Assembly: GCA_051881435.1 (NCBI GenBank)
Contig: JBJEPW010000010.1
Location: 62,001-126,000, forward strand
Length of the DNA stretch: 64,000 nucleotides
Reading direction: 5' to 3'
DNA from: Fimenecus sp051881435
GTDB taxonomy: Bacteria > Bacillota > Clostridia > Oscillospirales > Acutalibacteraceae
Part shown: one piece after another, positions 39,218-47,155 of the stretch
How the letters are laid out: each line of letters opens with the position of its first letter
Numbering within the stretch: the stretch's first letter is position 1
Program-made: the position numbers and the translations under genes
The notes under the pieces: generated by a model
Told to the model about the DNA's origin: nothing
Databases searched by the model: none
What the model saw: only the letters and a program-made list of their open reading frames with translations

Positions 39218-40681
39218 TTACTTTAATTCGGGTTTCTTTGTGTGGTAATCGGTTGCGTTTTCAAAAGCCTTTGCGGCGTTCATAATCTCCGCCTCGCAGA
39301 AAGGCTTGCCGATTATCTGCATACCTATGGGCATATTGTCCTTATCAAAGCCGCAGGGAACGGACATTGAGGGAACACCTGCAATATTCACCATAACGGT
39401 ATAAATATCGCCGAGATACATTTTAAGGGGGTCCGAAAGGCTCTCTCCGATTTTCAATGCGGTTGTGGGAGCAACGGGGCCTAAAATCATATCGAATTTA
39501 TGGAAAGCCTCGAAGAAAGACTCCTGAATAAGCTTTTTGGCTTTCAGCGCCTTCTGATAATATGCGTCGTAATAGCCTGAGGAAAGCACAAAGTTACCAA
39601 GCATAATTCTGCGCTTTACCTCCATACCGAAGCCCTCGGAACGGCTCATAATATATGTGTCGCGAAGATTATTGGCTTTATCGCTCTTATAGCCGTATTT
39701 AATTCCGTCATAGCGTGAAAGGTTTGAGCATGCCTCGGCGCAGGCGATTATATAATAAGCGGGGATTGCGTATTTAACGATGGGCATATCAAACATTGTA
39801 ACCTCTGCGCCCAAACGCTTAAACTCCTCGGCGGCTTCAAGAACGGCATTTTTAACATCCTCGGCAATGCCCTCGCCCAAATAGTCCTTGGGAATACCGA
39901 TCTTTTTGCCCTTAACATCGCCCTTTAAAGCATCTTCTGTGCTGAATTTGGGATATACCATTGATGTCCCGTCTTTTTCGTCCTTGCCGCTGATAATTGA
40001 GAACATATTTACGCAGTCCTCAACGGTTTGACCGATAGGACCTATTTGGTCAAGGGAGGAGGCGTAAGCCACAAGCCCGTAACGGGAAACGGCACCGTAG
40101 GTAGGTTTAAGTCCTGCAATTCCGCAGAATGAACAGGGCTGACGGATAGAACCGCCTGTATCGGAGCCCAGAGCGATAGGAGCAAGTCCTGCACTGACAG
40201 CCGCCGCAGAGCCGCCCGACGAACCGCCGGGGACCTTATTTGTATCCCACGGGTTATGGGTAACGCCTGTTGCGGAGGTTTCGGTTGTGCTTCCCATTGC
40301 AAACTCGTCCATATTAAGCTTGCCTATAACCACCATTCCTGCGTCTTCCAAGCGCTCAATAACGGTTGCGTTATATGGCGGCACAAAATTGCAGAGAATT
40401 TTTGACGAACAAGTGGTTTTAACACCTTTTGTGCAGATATTATCCTTTATTCCTATGGGCACACCTGCCAAAGGTGAGGTGTATTTACCCTCGTCAATCC
40501 CCTTTTGCACTTCGTCGGCACGGACATATGCCTCATCCTTGCAAAGGGTGTTATAGCAATGGTAGGTGCCGTCATATTTTTCGATTTTTTCAAAGTATGC
40601 GTCAAGAGCCTCACGGACGGTCACATCGCCGTTTTTTATAGCCGCACCAAGCTCTGTTGCAGTCATTTTAAGTATTTCCAT
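39218..40681 (-). CDS. gatA: Asp/Glu-tRNA amidotransferase subunit A
   Basis: Glutaminase subunit of GatCAB that releases ammonia for GatB. The 487-residue amidase carries the Ser-cisSer-Lys triad: the lysine in GVPIGIKDNICTKG near residue 78 and the serines in GGSSGGSAAAVSAGLAP and LGSDTGGSIRQP near residues 150-180. GAGGTA precedes the ATG, 10 bases after gatC. Confidence 0.97.
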   Translation of the reverse strand: MEILKMTATELGAAIKNGDVTVREALDAYFEKIEKYDGTYHCYNTLCKDEAYVRADEVQKGIDEGKYTSPLAGVPIGIKDNICTKGVKTTCSSKILCNFVPPYNATVIERLEDAGMVVIGKLNMDEFAMGSTTETSATGVTHNPWDTNKVPGGSSGGSAAAVSAGLAPIALGSDTGGSIRQPCSFCGIAGLKPTYGAVSRYGLVAYASSLDQIGPIGQTVEDCVNMFSIISGKDEKDGTSMVYPKFSTEDALKGDVKGKKIGIPKDYLGEGIAEDVKNAVLEAAEEFKRLGAEVTMFDMPIVKYAIPAYYIIACAEACSNLSRYDGIKYGYKSDKANNLRDTYIMSRSEGFGMEVKRRIMLGNFVLSSGYYDAYYQKALKAKKLIQESFFEAFHKFDMILGPVAPTTALKIGESLSDPLKMYLGDIYTVMVNIAGVPSMSVPCGFDKDNMPIGMQIIGKPFCEAEIMNAAKAFENATDYHTKKPELK

Positions 40682-40691
40682 AGCTTATACC

Positions 40692-40979
40692 TCACTCAAC
40701 GGTTTTCGGCACTACAAAACAGCCGTCTTTTTCCTCGGGAGCATTCATTAAAATGTCCTCACGGGTATTGTGCATCTTAACCTCATCCTCACGCATAACA
40801 TTCGTAACGGGGAACGAGTGAGAAAGGGGCTCAACTCCGTCGGTGGGCAGTTCATTAAGCGTGTCAATATAAGTGAGAATATCCTGCAAATCCTTTTCGG
40901 TAGCCTCACGCTGTTCATCGGTAAGCTCAATCCTGCCGAGAGCTTCAAGATATGTTACAAGGTTTTTGTCTATTGTCAT
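40692..40979 (-). CDS. gatC: Asp/Glu-tRNA amidotransferase subunit C
   Basis: Small scaffold subunit that stabilises GatA and GatB. The 95 residues show the usual MTIDKNLVTYLEALGRIELTD start and the DGVEPLSHSFPVTNVMREDEV segment. It lies directly behind a transposase gene that separates it from aspS. Confidence 0.95.
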   Translation of the reverse strand: MTIDKNLVTYLEALGRIELTDEQREATEKDLQDILTYIDTLNELPTDGVEPLSHSFPVTNVMREDEVKMHNTREDILMNAPEEKDGCFVVPKTVE

Positions 40980-40994
40980 TTATTTCACCTGATT

Positions 40995-41519
40995 TCAATA
41001 CTCTTTGAAAGCATTGTATTCAATGTAGTTCCAATGTCTTTCAAAATCAGTTTGATTTCGAATGATGTGTTCAAAGTAGCTTCTCTGCCATAACACACCG
41101 TCTTCATCGCCCGTTATTTCCCAATATTTCTTTGTTGTATAAGATTTCAATCTTCCGATAACAACTTGTAGGGGCGGGACTCTGTGCCCGCCCGCGTCTT
41201 CGTTTCCGAAAGAACCGATTGTTATTAAAAGATGTATATGATTAGGCATTACGATTGCATTTTCAATGTTAATACTGTCATAATGAACATTTATATAGTC
41301 AATTGCCTTTTCGACCTCTTTACCGAGGGGAGTCAACACAATTGCATCCTGCGGGCGGGCACGGAGTCCCGCCCCTACAATTGCTTGTTTTGACCTGTAA
41401 TGTGCCAAAAGCTGTCTTTTGTCCTTGACACACACCGTCACAAAATAGCAACCGCTTTGGGAATAATCATAATCTTTTAATCTCGGGCTTTTTCTTTTTG
41501 GGTATCTTCCCGACTCCAT
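40995..41519 (-). CDS. REP-associated tyrosine transposase (RAYT), copy 2
   Basis: A 174-residue RAYT with YPKRKSPRLKDYDYS at the start, CYFVTVCVKDKR, the HUH motif MPNHIHLLITI, and the C-terminal LWQRSYFEHIIRN with WNYIEYN. Two REP-B palindromes in opposite orientation lie inside the gene and are read in frame: 41382-41351 gives the IVGAGLRARPQ segment and 41196-41166 gives the DAGGHRVPPLQ segment. They occupy the same two protein positions as the REP-A sequences in copy 1. The ATG overlaps the aspS stop (TAATG) and no ribosome binding site is evident, so translation is probably coupled to aspS. Confidence 0.9.
   Translation of the reverse strand: MESGRYPKRKSPRLKDYDYSQSGCYFVTVCVKDKRQLLAHYRSKQAIVGAGLRARPQDAIVLTPLGKEVEKAIDYINVHYDSINIENAIVMPNHIHLLITIGSFGNEDAGGHRVPPLQVVIGRLKSYTTKKYWEITGDEDGVLWQRSYFEHIIRNQTDFERHWNYIEYNAFKEY
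41166..41196. repeat. REP-B palindrome inside RAYT copy 2 (C-terminal side)
   Basis: TTGTAGGGGCGGG and CCCGCCCGCG around ACTCTGTG. It encodes the loop after the HUH strand. Confidence 0.88.
41351..41382. repeat. REP-B palindrome inside RAYT copy 2 (N-terminal side)
   Basis: GCGGGCGGGCACGG and the complementary half ending CCGCCCCTACAA, inverted relative to the copy at 41166. The same word occurs in the composite repeats near 28.57 and 29.47 kb. Confidence 0.88.
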
Positions 41520-43273
41520 TACTTTTCGGGGACGGGTCGGCGCAATTTAATATGCACCTCACGAAGCTGCTGCTCCGTTACCATACCCGGTGCACCCAAA
41601 AGCATATCCTGTGCGTTTGAGTTCATGGGGAAGGCAATAACCTCACGGATATTCTCTTCGTCCTTTAAAAGCATAATCATACGGTCAACACCGGGGGCCA
41701 TACCTGCGTGGGGCGGTGCGCCGTAATGGAAAGCGTGGAACAATGCGCCGAAACGCTTTTCAACCTCCTCGGCTGTATATCCTGCCATTTCAAACGCCTT
41801 AACCATAATGTCGGGGCGATGGTTACGGACAGCACCTGAGGAAAGCTCAACGCCGTTGCAGACAATATCGTACTGATACGCCTTTATTGTAAGGGGATCG
41901 TCATTAAGGAGAGCGTCCATTCCGCCCTGCGGCATTGAGAAGGGGTTATGGGTAAAGTCAAGGTTGCCCTCTTCATTTCTTTCATACATGGGGAAGTCGG
42001 TTATAAAGCAAAGCTCAAAGCGGTCTTTGTCGATTATATCCATTCTTTCGCCCAAAGCCGTTCTTATCTGACCTGCAAGCTGGTCAACAACCTTTTCACG
42101 GTCGCAGATAAAAAACAGTGTATCGTCCGTTTTAAGTGAGAGCATTTCTGTTAGCTCTGCTTTCTTTTCATCTGTTAAGAATTTTGCAATAGGACCTTTA
42201 AAGGAGCCGTCTTCAAGCACGGTTAAATATCCCAAGCCTTTCATACCAATGGACAAAGCATATTCAAGCATCTTTTCAAAGAAAGACTTGCTCATTTTAG
42301 CACAGCCGGGAGCCACAATACCTCTTACGGGCTTCTTCTGGAAAGGCTTGAACTCAACATCCTCAAAGAACTTTGACAAATCGCAGATTTCAAGAGGATT
42401 TCGAAGGTCGGGCTTATCCGTACCGTATTTGAGCATTGATTCCTCAAAGGGTATTTTGCGGAAAGGAGCAGGGCTTACCTTTTTGCCGCCGCCGAATTTT
42501 GTAAATGTATCGTAAAGCACATCCTCGGCAACTGCAAAAACATCTTCCTGCGTTGCAAACGCCATTTCAAAGTCGAGCTGATAAAACTCACCGGGTGAAC
42601 GGTCCGCACGGGCATCTTCATCACGGAAGCAGGGAGCAATCTGGAAATATTTATCAAAGCCCGACACCATAAGAAGCTGTTTAAACTGCTGAGGTGCCTG
42701 AGGCAGAGCGTAGAACTTGCCCTCATGCTTACGGGAGGGAATAATATAGTCTCTTGCGCCCTCAGGTGAAGAACAGGTAAGAATAGGCGTTGTAATTTCC
42801 GTAAAGCCCAGGCTTGTCATCTTTTCACGCAGGAAAGAAACAACCTGACTGCGGAACATAATATTATCGTGTACCTTTTTGTTTCTCAAATCAAGAAAAC
42901 GGTAGGTAAGTCTTACATCCTCACGGGTATCGGTGCTCTCGCTTATATCAAAGGGGAGATTTTCAGTACATTCGCCTAAAATTTCAACGGCGTCAACCTT
43001 AACTTCAAGCTCACCTGTTTTGAGCTTTTTATTAACGGTTTCCTCGTCACGCTTAACAACGGTACCGCTTACCGAAATTACGCTCTCTTTACGGATACCG
43101 TTCATAAGGCTGTCGTCATTTACTACAACCTGAGTTATACCGTACTGGTCGCGCAAGTCGATAAAGGCAACGCCGCCGTGGTCGCGGATAGTATCTACCC
43201 AGCCTGCAAGAGACACCCTTTCATTAAGATTTTCAAGCGTCAGTTCGTTACAATTATGTGTTCTGTAAGCCAT
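41519..43273 (-). CDS. aspS: Aspartyl-tRNA synthetase
   Basis: Charges tRNA(Asp), and probably tRNA(Asn) as well, since it is in one operon with GatCAB, the enzyme that would amidate Asp-tRNA(Asn). The 584-residue bacterial type shows the anticodon-binding OB fold (SLAGWVDTIRDHGGVAFIDL), motif 2 in FRDEDARADRSPGEFYQLD, an inserted GAD domain, and motif 3 in PHAGMAPGVDRMIMLL. Whether it is non-discriminating depends on the absence of asnS in the genome, which cannot be seen here. Confidence 0.97.
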   Translation of the reverse strand: MAYRTHNCNELTLENLNERVSLAGWVDTIRDHGGVAFIDLRDQYGITQVVVNDDSLMNGIRKESVISVSGTVVKRDEETVNKKLKTGELEVKVDAVEILGECTENLPFDISESTDTREDVRLTYRFLDLRNKKVHDNIMFRSQVVSFLREKMTSLGFTEITTPILTCSSPEGARDYIIPSRKHEGKFYALPQAPQQFKQLLMVSGFDKYFQIAPCFRDEDARADRSPGEFYQLDFEMAFATQEDVFAVAEDVLYDTFTKFGGGKKVSPAPFRKIPFEESMLKYGTDKPDLRNPLEICDLSKFFEDVEFKPFQKKPVRGIVAPGCAKMSKSFFEKMLEYALSIGMKGLGYLTVLEDGSFKGPIAKFLTDEKKAELTEMLSLKTDDTLFFICDREKVVDQLAGQIRTALGERMDIIDKDRFELCFITDFPMYERNEEGNLDFTHNPFSMPQGGMDALLNDDPLTIKAYQYDIVCNGVELSSGAVRNHRPDIMVKAFEMAGYTAEEVEKRFGALFHAFHYGAPPHAGMAPGVDRMIMLLKDEENIREVIAFPMNSNAQDMLLGAPGMVTEQQLREVHIKLRRPVPEK

Positions 43274-43410
43274 TTATTCATACTCCTTTACGAACAGGAT
43301 ATAATTCCACATATTAACCGTGATATTATATCACAAAAAAAGCGGTATGTACATAAGTAAATACGCTTTTTTTCAAATTTTTGGATTTATTTTTTCATAT
43401 AACTGACAAA

Positions 43411-43434
43411 CACAGCCCGCCTGACGGCGGGCTG
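43411..43434 (-). terminator. Terminator of the ABC exporter-GH5 unit
   Basis: CAGCCCGCC-TGAC-GGCGGGCTG is a strong stem directly after the GH5 stop; the minus-strand tail is GTGTTTGT. Confidence 0.75.
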
Positions 43435-43439
43435 TTGTT

Positions 43440-44879
43440 TTAATACTCAATTACAATGCTGTTGTCACCTATTACCGTGGGGTATTTTACAATTCCCTTT
43501 TCGGGCACATAAACCTCTGTCATTACATCTTCCCCGAAATCGTGGCCGCACTGCCATTCAAGAGTAAAAATCCGTTTTTCGGAGTCGGTATGAATTTTCG
43601 TAATATCACCGCATACAGCAATAGGATAAGGTCTGTTAAAAACTCTTTCAAGCTGTTCGTTTTTAACTCTGTATCCCCAATAAATACTGCTCCAATGATA
43701 CTTTTCAAACTCACCCATAATAAAATCGATGTGCTTTACCCAATCGCTCCCCTTTGCGCCTCCGCCCCATTCGCCGAAGAGAACGGGCACATTCATTTTA
43801 AGCTGATTTTCTCTTATCGCGTCAAGAATAAAGCTTACTCTGTTATTGCTTGAATATTTATTGTAAAGCGGAGAATCAATGAAAATATCGTATGCGTGAG
43901 GAGAGTATATGTCATTCGATTTTGTACTTATTTCAAAGGGAATACCCAAGTTTGAGTAATAGTTGTGCTCAAAAAAATTGAATTTATCCTCACTTCCTAC
44001 CTCACGGCTCATTCTGTCAAAAAACGGTTGATAATACTCTTTGTTAAAGGGCTCGGTGTATTTTTCAAGACCGCTTACCGCCGACGCAAAGTTTTCCCTG
44101 CTGTCCATAACGGTAAACAGTTTTTTAAGCCCTGCCGGGGATTTGATTATTGACGCAATTTTCAAAGCCATTTTCGCAAAGTCTTTTTTCTCCTTGCCGT
44201 CAGCAAAATATTTTTCATAATCCATATCACGGTCAAAGGTTATCTTCGTAACATTTTCAAGAAGCGTTAAAAACACCTTTCTGCCGTTTTCATGAATATA
44301 AGGCTCGTTGAAATAGTCGTAACCTATTATGTTATCGCAGTCAGACAGTCTTTCTTTAACATGCGACCACATATTTACAAATTTTGTCTGGACGCCGTCA
44401 CGGTCATTCCAAAAATCGTTAAAGGCATTCTGAACACCCTGCATATAGAAATATCCCTCTGCCCAAATAGCGAACGGATGCTGCTGTTTTTTGCAGTTTG
44501 CCACCGCCCACTTCGGGGCGCCGTCGCCGAATTTGCAAAGGCAATGAGCGAATAAATCCTGATGCATATCAAGCATAACATATATGCCGTGCTCACCCAA
44601 AAGCTTAAAGTACTTTTTGAAAGCGTCGATAAGCTCGTCGTTATATTTGCCCTCCTCTGCTTCAAACGGCGCCCAAGTAACGCCGAATCGGATAATATTA
44701 ACGCCCAAACCCTTATCTATCTTTTCAAGAAAATCCGCAAGCTTTTTTGACTCTACAAACTCCGACACCTTTTCAGCAGATATGTGAGGTACTTTCCAGC
44801 ATATGTTCATGCCCCTGAAAATTCTTTCGCGCCCCAAAGAATCCCTGATTTTCATTCCGTCACAGTAAAATTGTTCCAT
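43440..44879 (-). CDS. Glycoside hydrolase family 5, endoglycoceramidase-like
   Basis: A 479-residue TIM-barrel glycosidase. The start has a cellulase-type strand (IFRGMNICWKVPH), then YVMLDMHQDLFAHCL, the acid/base glutamate in YDYFNEPYI near residue 205, and the nucleophile glutamate in VPVLFGEWGGG near residue 370. The MHQDLF motif and C-terminal beta domain resemble endoglycoceramidase-type GH5 enzymes, which cleave glycans from ceramide, but related enzymes act on other glycosides. No signal peptide is seen, which suggests a cytoplasmic substrate. It lies 21 bases after the ABC transporter gene and is probably co-transcribed with it. Confidence 0.82.
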   Translation of the reverse strand: MEQFYCDGMKIRDSLGRERIFRGMNICWKVPHISAEKVSEFVESKKLADFLEKIDKGLGVNIIRFGVTWAPFEAEEGKYNDELIDAFKKYFKLLGEHGIYVMLDMHQDLFAHCLCKFGDGAPKWAVANCKKQQHPFAIWAEGYFYMQGVQNAFNDFWNDRDGVQTKFVNMWSHVKERLSDCDNIIGYDYFNEPYIHENGRKVFLTLLENVTKITFDRDMDYEKYFADGKEKKDFAKMALKIASIIKSPAGLKKLFTVMDSRENFASAVSGLEKYTEPFNKEYYQPFFDRMSREVGSEDKFNFFEHNYYSNLGIPFEISTKSNDIYSPHAYDIFIDSPLYNKYSSNNRVSFILDAIRENQLKMNVPVLFGEWGGGAKGSDWVKHIDFIMGEFEKYHWSSIYWGYRVKNEQLERVFNRPYPIAVCGDITKIHTDSEKRIFTLEWQCGHDFGEDVMTEVYVPEKGIVKYPTVIGDNSIVIEY

Positions 44880-44900
44880 TTTTCCCTTTTCCCTTTTTAA

Positions 44901-46682
44901 TTAAGACTGTATTTGCTTGAATTTGTAGAACTCGCCTTTTTTATCCATAAGTTCACTGAATGTGCCTGTTTCAACACATCTGCCGTCCTTCACAACGGCA
45001 ATTTTATCGGCGTTCCTGATTGTTGAAAGCCTGTGCGCCACAACAAATGTTGTGCGGTCGCGGGTTAAGTTTTCGATAGCCGCCTGAATTTTTTGCTCCG
45101 ATACAGAATCAAGCGCCGAGGTTGCCTCGTCAAGAACAATTACCTGCGGATTGCGGATAAGCGCCCGTGCAATTGAAATTCTCTGCCGCTGACCGCCGCT
45201 CAAATTTGAGCCATGCTCCGTAAGAAGTGTGTCAACACCGTCGGGAAGCTCTGCTACAAGCTCATCCAAGAGCGCCGCTTTGATAACCTCGTCAAGCTGT
45301 TTGCGGCTGACATTTTTCATTCCGTATGTAATGTTATCTTTAATTGTACCGCTGAAAAATATGGGATTCTGCGGCACAACGCCTATAAATGAACGGTAGC
45401 TGTGCAAATCTATATCGTTTATATTAACGCCGTCGATTGTAAGTGTTCCAGAAGTGGGCAAATCGAACCCTATAACAAGATTTAAAGCAGTTGATTTTCC
45501 TGCTCCGCTTTCTCCCACCAGCGCAACGGTTTCGCCCTTATCTATATGCAGAGTGAAATCTTTAAGAACATCACGGTCCGATTTGTCGCTGTAATGGAAG
45601 GTGACATTTTTAAAATCATACACGCCGTCAAGCTTTGTAAGCTTTTTCTTGCCCTCATTGTTTTCTGTATCGGTTTCCAAAAGCAACTCCCCGATTGACG
45701 ACAAGGATTCAAGTCCTTTCGCAATTATGGGAATAAGACCGATAATGGCGCTTATACTGCCTACAATCGTTGAAAAGTAACTCTGATAAAGCACCACATC
45801 GCCCACGGGAATAAGCTTTTTAAAGGCAAGTACGGCGGAGAACACAAGACAGCTCATTTGCAGAAGTTGAAAGGTGAGCCACGAAACAGAGCCGAAAAGA
45901 GCCTGAAAGGTGTCCATAGCGTAGCCCTTTGATTTAACATTGTTAATCTGCTCGGACATCCGCTCAACCTCCCACTCTTCAAGCGCGTGAGCACGGGCAA
46001 CGGGAACCAGTTCAACCATTTCAATCATTTTAGCTCCCGCAGTTTCCATCTCGCCGCGGAAATCCTTATTCTTTTTCCTGATTTTTTTGCGGAAAAGCAT
46101 TGTGATTGTTACCGCAACAGGCACGGCTATAAGGAAAAAAACAAATACGATTTTACTTTTTGCCAGCGTTACACCGATTGTGAAAGCAATTGTGAGAGCA
46201 AACATAAGAGCGTTTACAAAAAGCTGCTCGGAAAGAGTTTGAAACTGCTCCACATCACGCATAAGCTTTGCCTGAATTCTGCCGTTTTCCGTATGTTTAT
46301 GATAGTTTATGGAAAGCTGCTGAATTTTTGTAACAAGCGCCATGCGAAGCCCCGCTTCCGCATTACGGATTGACGAAGCGTAAAAATGCACATGGAGATA
46401 GTTTAAGGGAACATTGATGACCAAGAGAATTCCGAACGCCACTGCATTGTATATGATTTTTGTCTTGTCGGCGGCGGTTCCGGAAGCCGCAAGGTTTATA
46501 AGATTTGCGGTGAGAATAGGCAATATCCAAACGGGAGAATGTTTTATTGCAAAGCAAACAGAGGAAAGAAAGATTTTTCCATAACTTCCCTTATAAACCG
46601 CGCAAAGCGTTTTCATAAGATGCCCGCGGTTTTTCTTAAAATCCTCAGTATAGTTTTTAACGCGCTGTTTCAATTTGCTCAC
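44901..46682 (-). CDS. ABC transporter, fused permease and ATPase (exporter type)
   Basis: A 593-residue half-transporter of the ABCB/MsbA class. About six spans occupy residues 35-310, and the ATPase domain follows with Walker A ESGAGKSTALNLVIG, signature LSGGQRQRISIARALI and Walker B VIVLDEATSALD. It probably works as a homodimer because no second half is adjacent. The substrate is unknown. The promoter at 46818-46847 is overlaid by palindromic boxes shared with a divergent XRE regulator, so expression is likely repressor-controlled. Confidence 0.92.
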   Translation of the reverse strand: MSKLKQRVKNYTEDFKKNRGHLMKTLCAVYKGSYGKIFLSSVCFAIKHSPVWILPILTANLINLAASGTAADKTKIIYNAVAFGILLVINVPLNYLHVHFYASSIRNAEAGLRMALVTKIQQLSINYHKHTENGRIQAKLMRDVEQFQTLSEQLFVNALMFALTIAFTIGVTLAKSKIVFVFFLIAVPVAVTITMLFRKKIRKKNKDFRGEMETAGAKMIEMVELVPVARAHALEEWEVERMSEQINNVKSKGYAMDTFQALFGSVSWLTFQLLQMSCLVFSAVLAFKKLIPVGDVVLYQSYFSTIVGSISAIIGLIPIIAKGLESLSSIGELLLETDTENNEGKKKLTKLDGVYDFKNVTFHYSDKSDRDVLKDFTLHIDKGETVALVGESGAGKSTALNLVIGFDLPTSGTLTIDGVNINDIDLHSYRSFIGVVPQNPIFFSGTIKDNITYGMKNVSRKQLDEVIKAALLDELVAELPDGVDTLLTEHGSNLSGGQRQRISIARALIRNPQVIVLDEATSALDSVSEQKIQAAIENLTRDRTTFVVAHRLSTIRNADKIAVVKDGRCVETGTFSELMDKKGEFYKFKQIQS

Positions 46683-46817
46683 CGCCCTTAATATGATATA
46701 GGTATAATTCTAACAATTATCGCAAGAAAATACAACCGTTAAGACGAAAATTTACTTTATAGATTAAAAAATGTTTTGCAAGTCTTTTTATATTTATGTC
46801 TATTATTCTTACAAAAA

Positions 46818-46847
46818 ATTATACCCCATATGGGGTATAATTGTCAA
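46818..46847 (-). promoter_or_regulatory. Promoter of the ABC exporter
   Basis: Minus-strand TTGACA at 46847-46842 and TATAAT at 46823-46818, spacing 18. The palindromic operator fills the spacer and -10. Confidence 0.8.
46819..46840. promoter_or_regulatory. Operator palindrome 1 (perfect, 22 bp)
   Basis: TTATACCCCAT and ATGGGGTATAA form a perfect palindrome. A second, weaker copy is centred 25 bp away. Confidence 0.75.
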
Positions 46848-46862
46848 CCCCATACGGAGTAT
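46847..46862. promoter_or_regulatory. Operator palindrome 2 (imperfect)
   Basis: ACCCCATACGGAGTAT, the same ACCCCATA half-site with a weaker right half. It lies at the -35 of the exporter and upstream of the regulator start. Confidence 0.65.
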
Positions 46863-46893
46863 TTGTTAAAATGTTTATGGTAGGTGATAATTT

Positions 46894-47106
46894 ATGGATA
46901 CACGGTTGAGAGCATTGCGCATTGATAACGACTTGACGCAAGCCGAATGTGCAAAAATTGCTTACATTTCAAAGAACTCATATATCCGTTACGAAAACGG
47001 AGAGAGAACTCCGCCGTTAGATACGGTAAAGCTCTTTGCGGAGTATTACGGTGTGTCCATAGACTATATTGCCAAGCTTACCGATAATCCGAATTCGAAC
47101 AATTAA
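46894..47106 (+). CDS. Small XRE-family HTH regulator
   Basis: A 70-residue protein that is little more than a helix-turn-helix domain: LRALRIDNDLTQAECAKIAYIS, then KNSYIRYENGERTPPLDTVKLFAEYYGVSIDY. It is divergent from the ABC exporter across a 211-base gap with two palindromes, so it probably binds there to control the exporter and itself. AGGTGATA precedes the ATG. No ligand domain is present. Confidence 0.9.
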   Translation: MDTRLRALRIDNDLTQAECAKIAYISKNSYIRYENGERTPPLDTVKLFAEYYGVSIDYIAKLTDNPNSNN

Positions 47107-47119
47107 TTTTTTCAAAAAT

Positions 47120-47152
47120 AAAAGCGGCACCTTTAAAAGATGCCGCTTTTAT
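47120..47152. terminator. Bidirectional terminator
   Basis: AAAAGCGGCA and TGCCGCTTTT form a clean stem between the convergent XRE regulator and AGCS symporter genes. Confidence 0.92.
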
Positions 47153-47155
47153 TCG

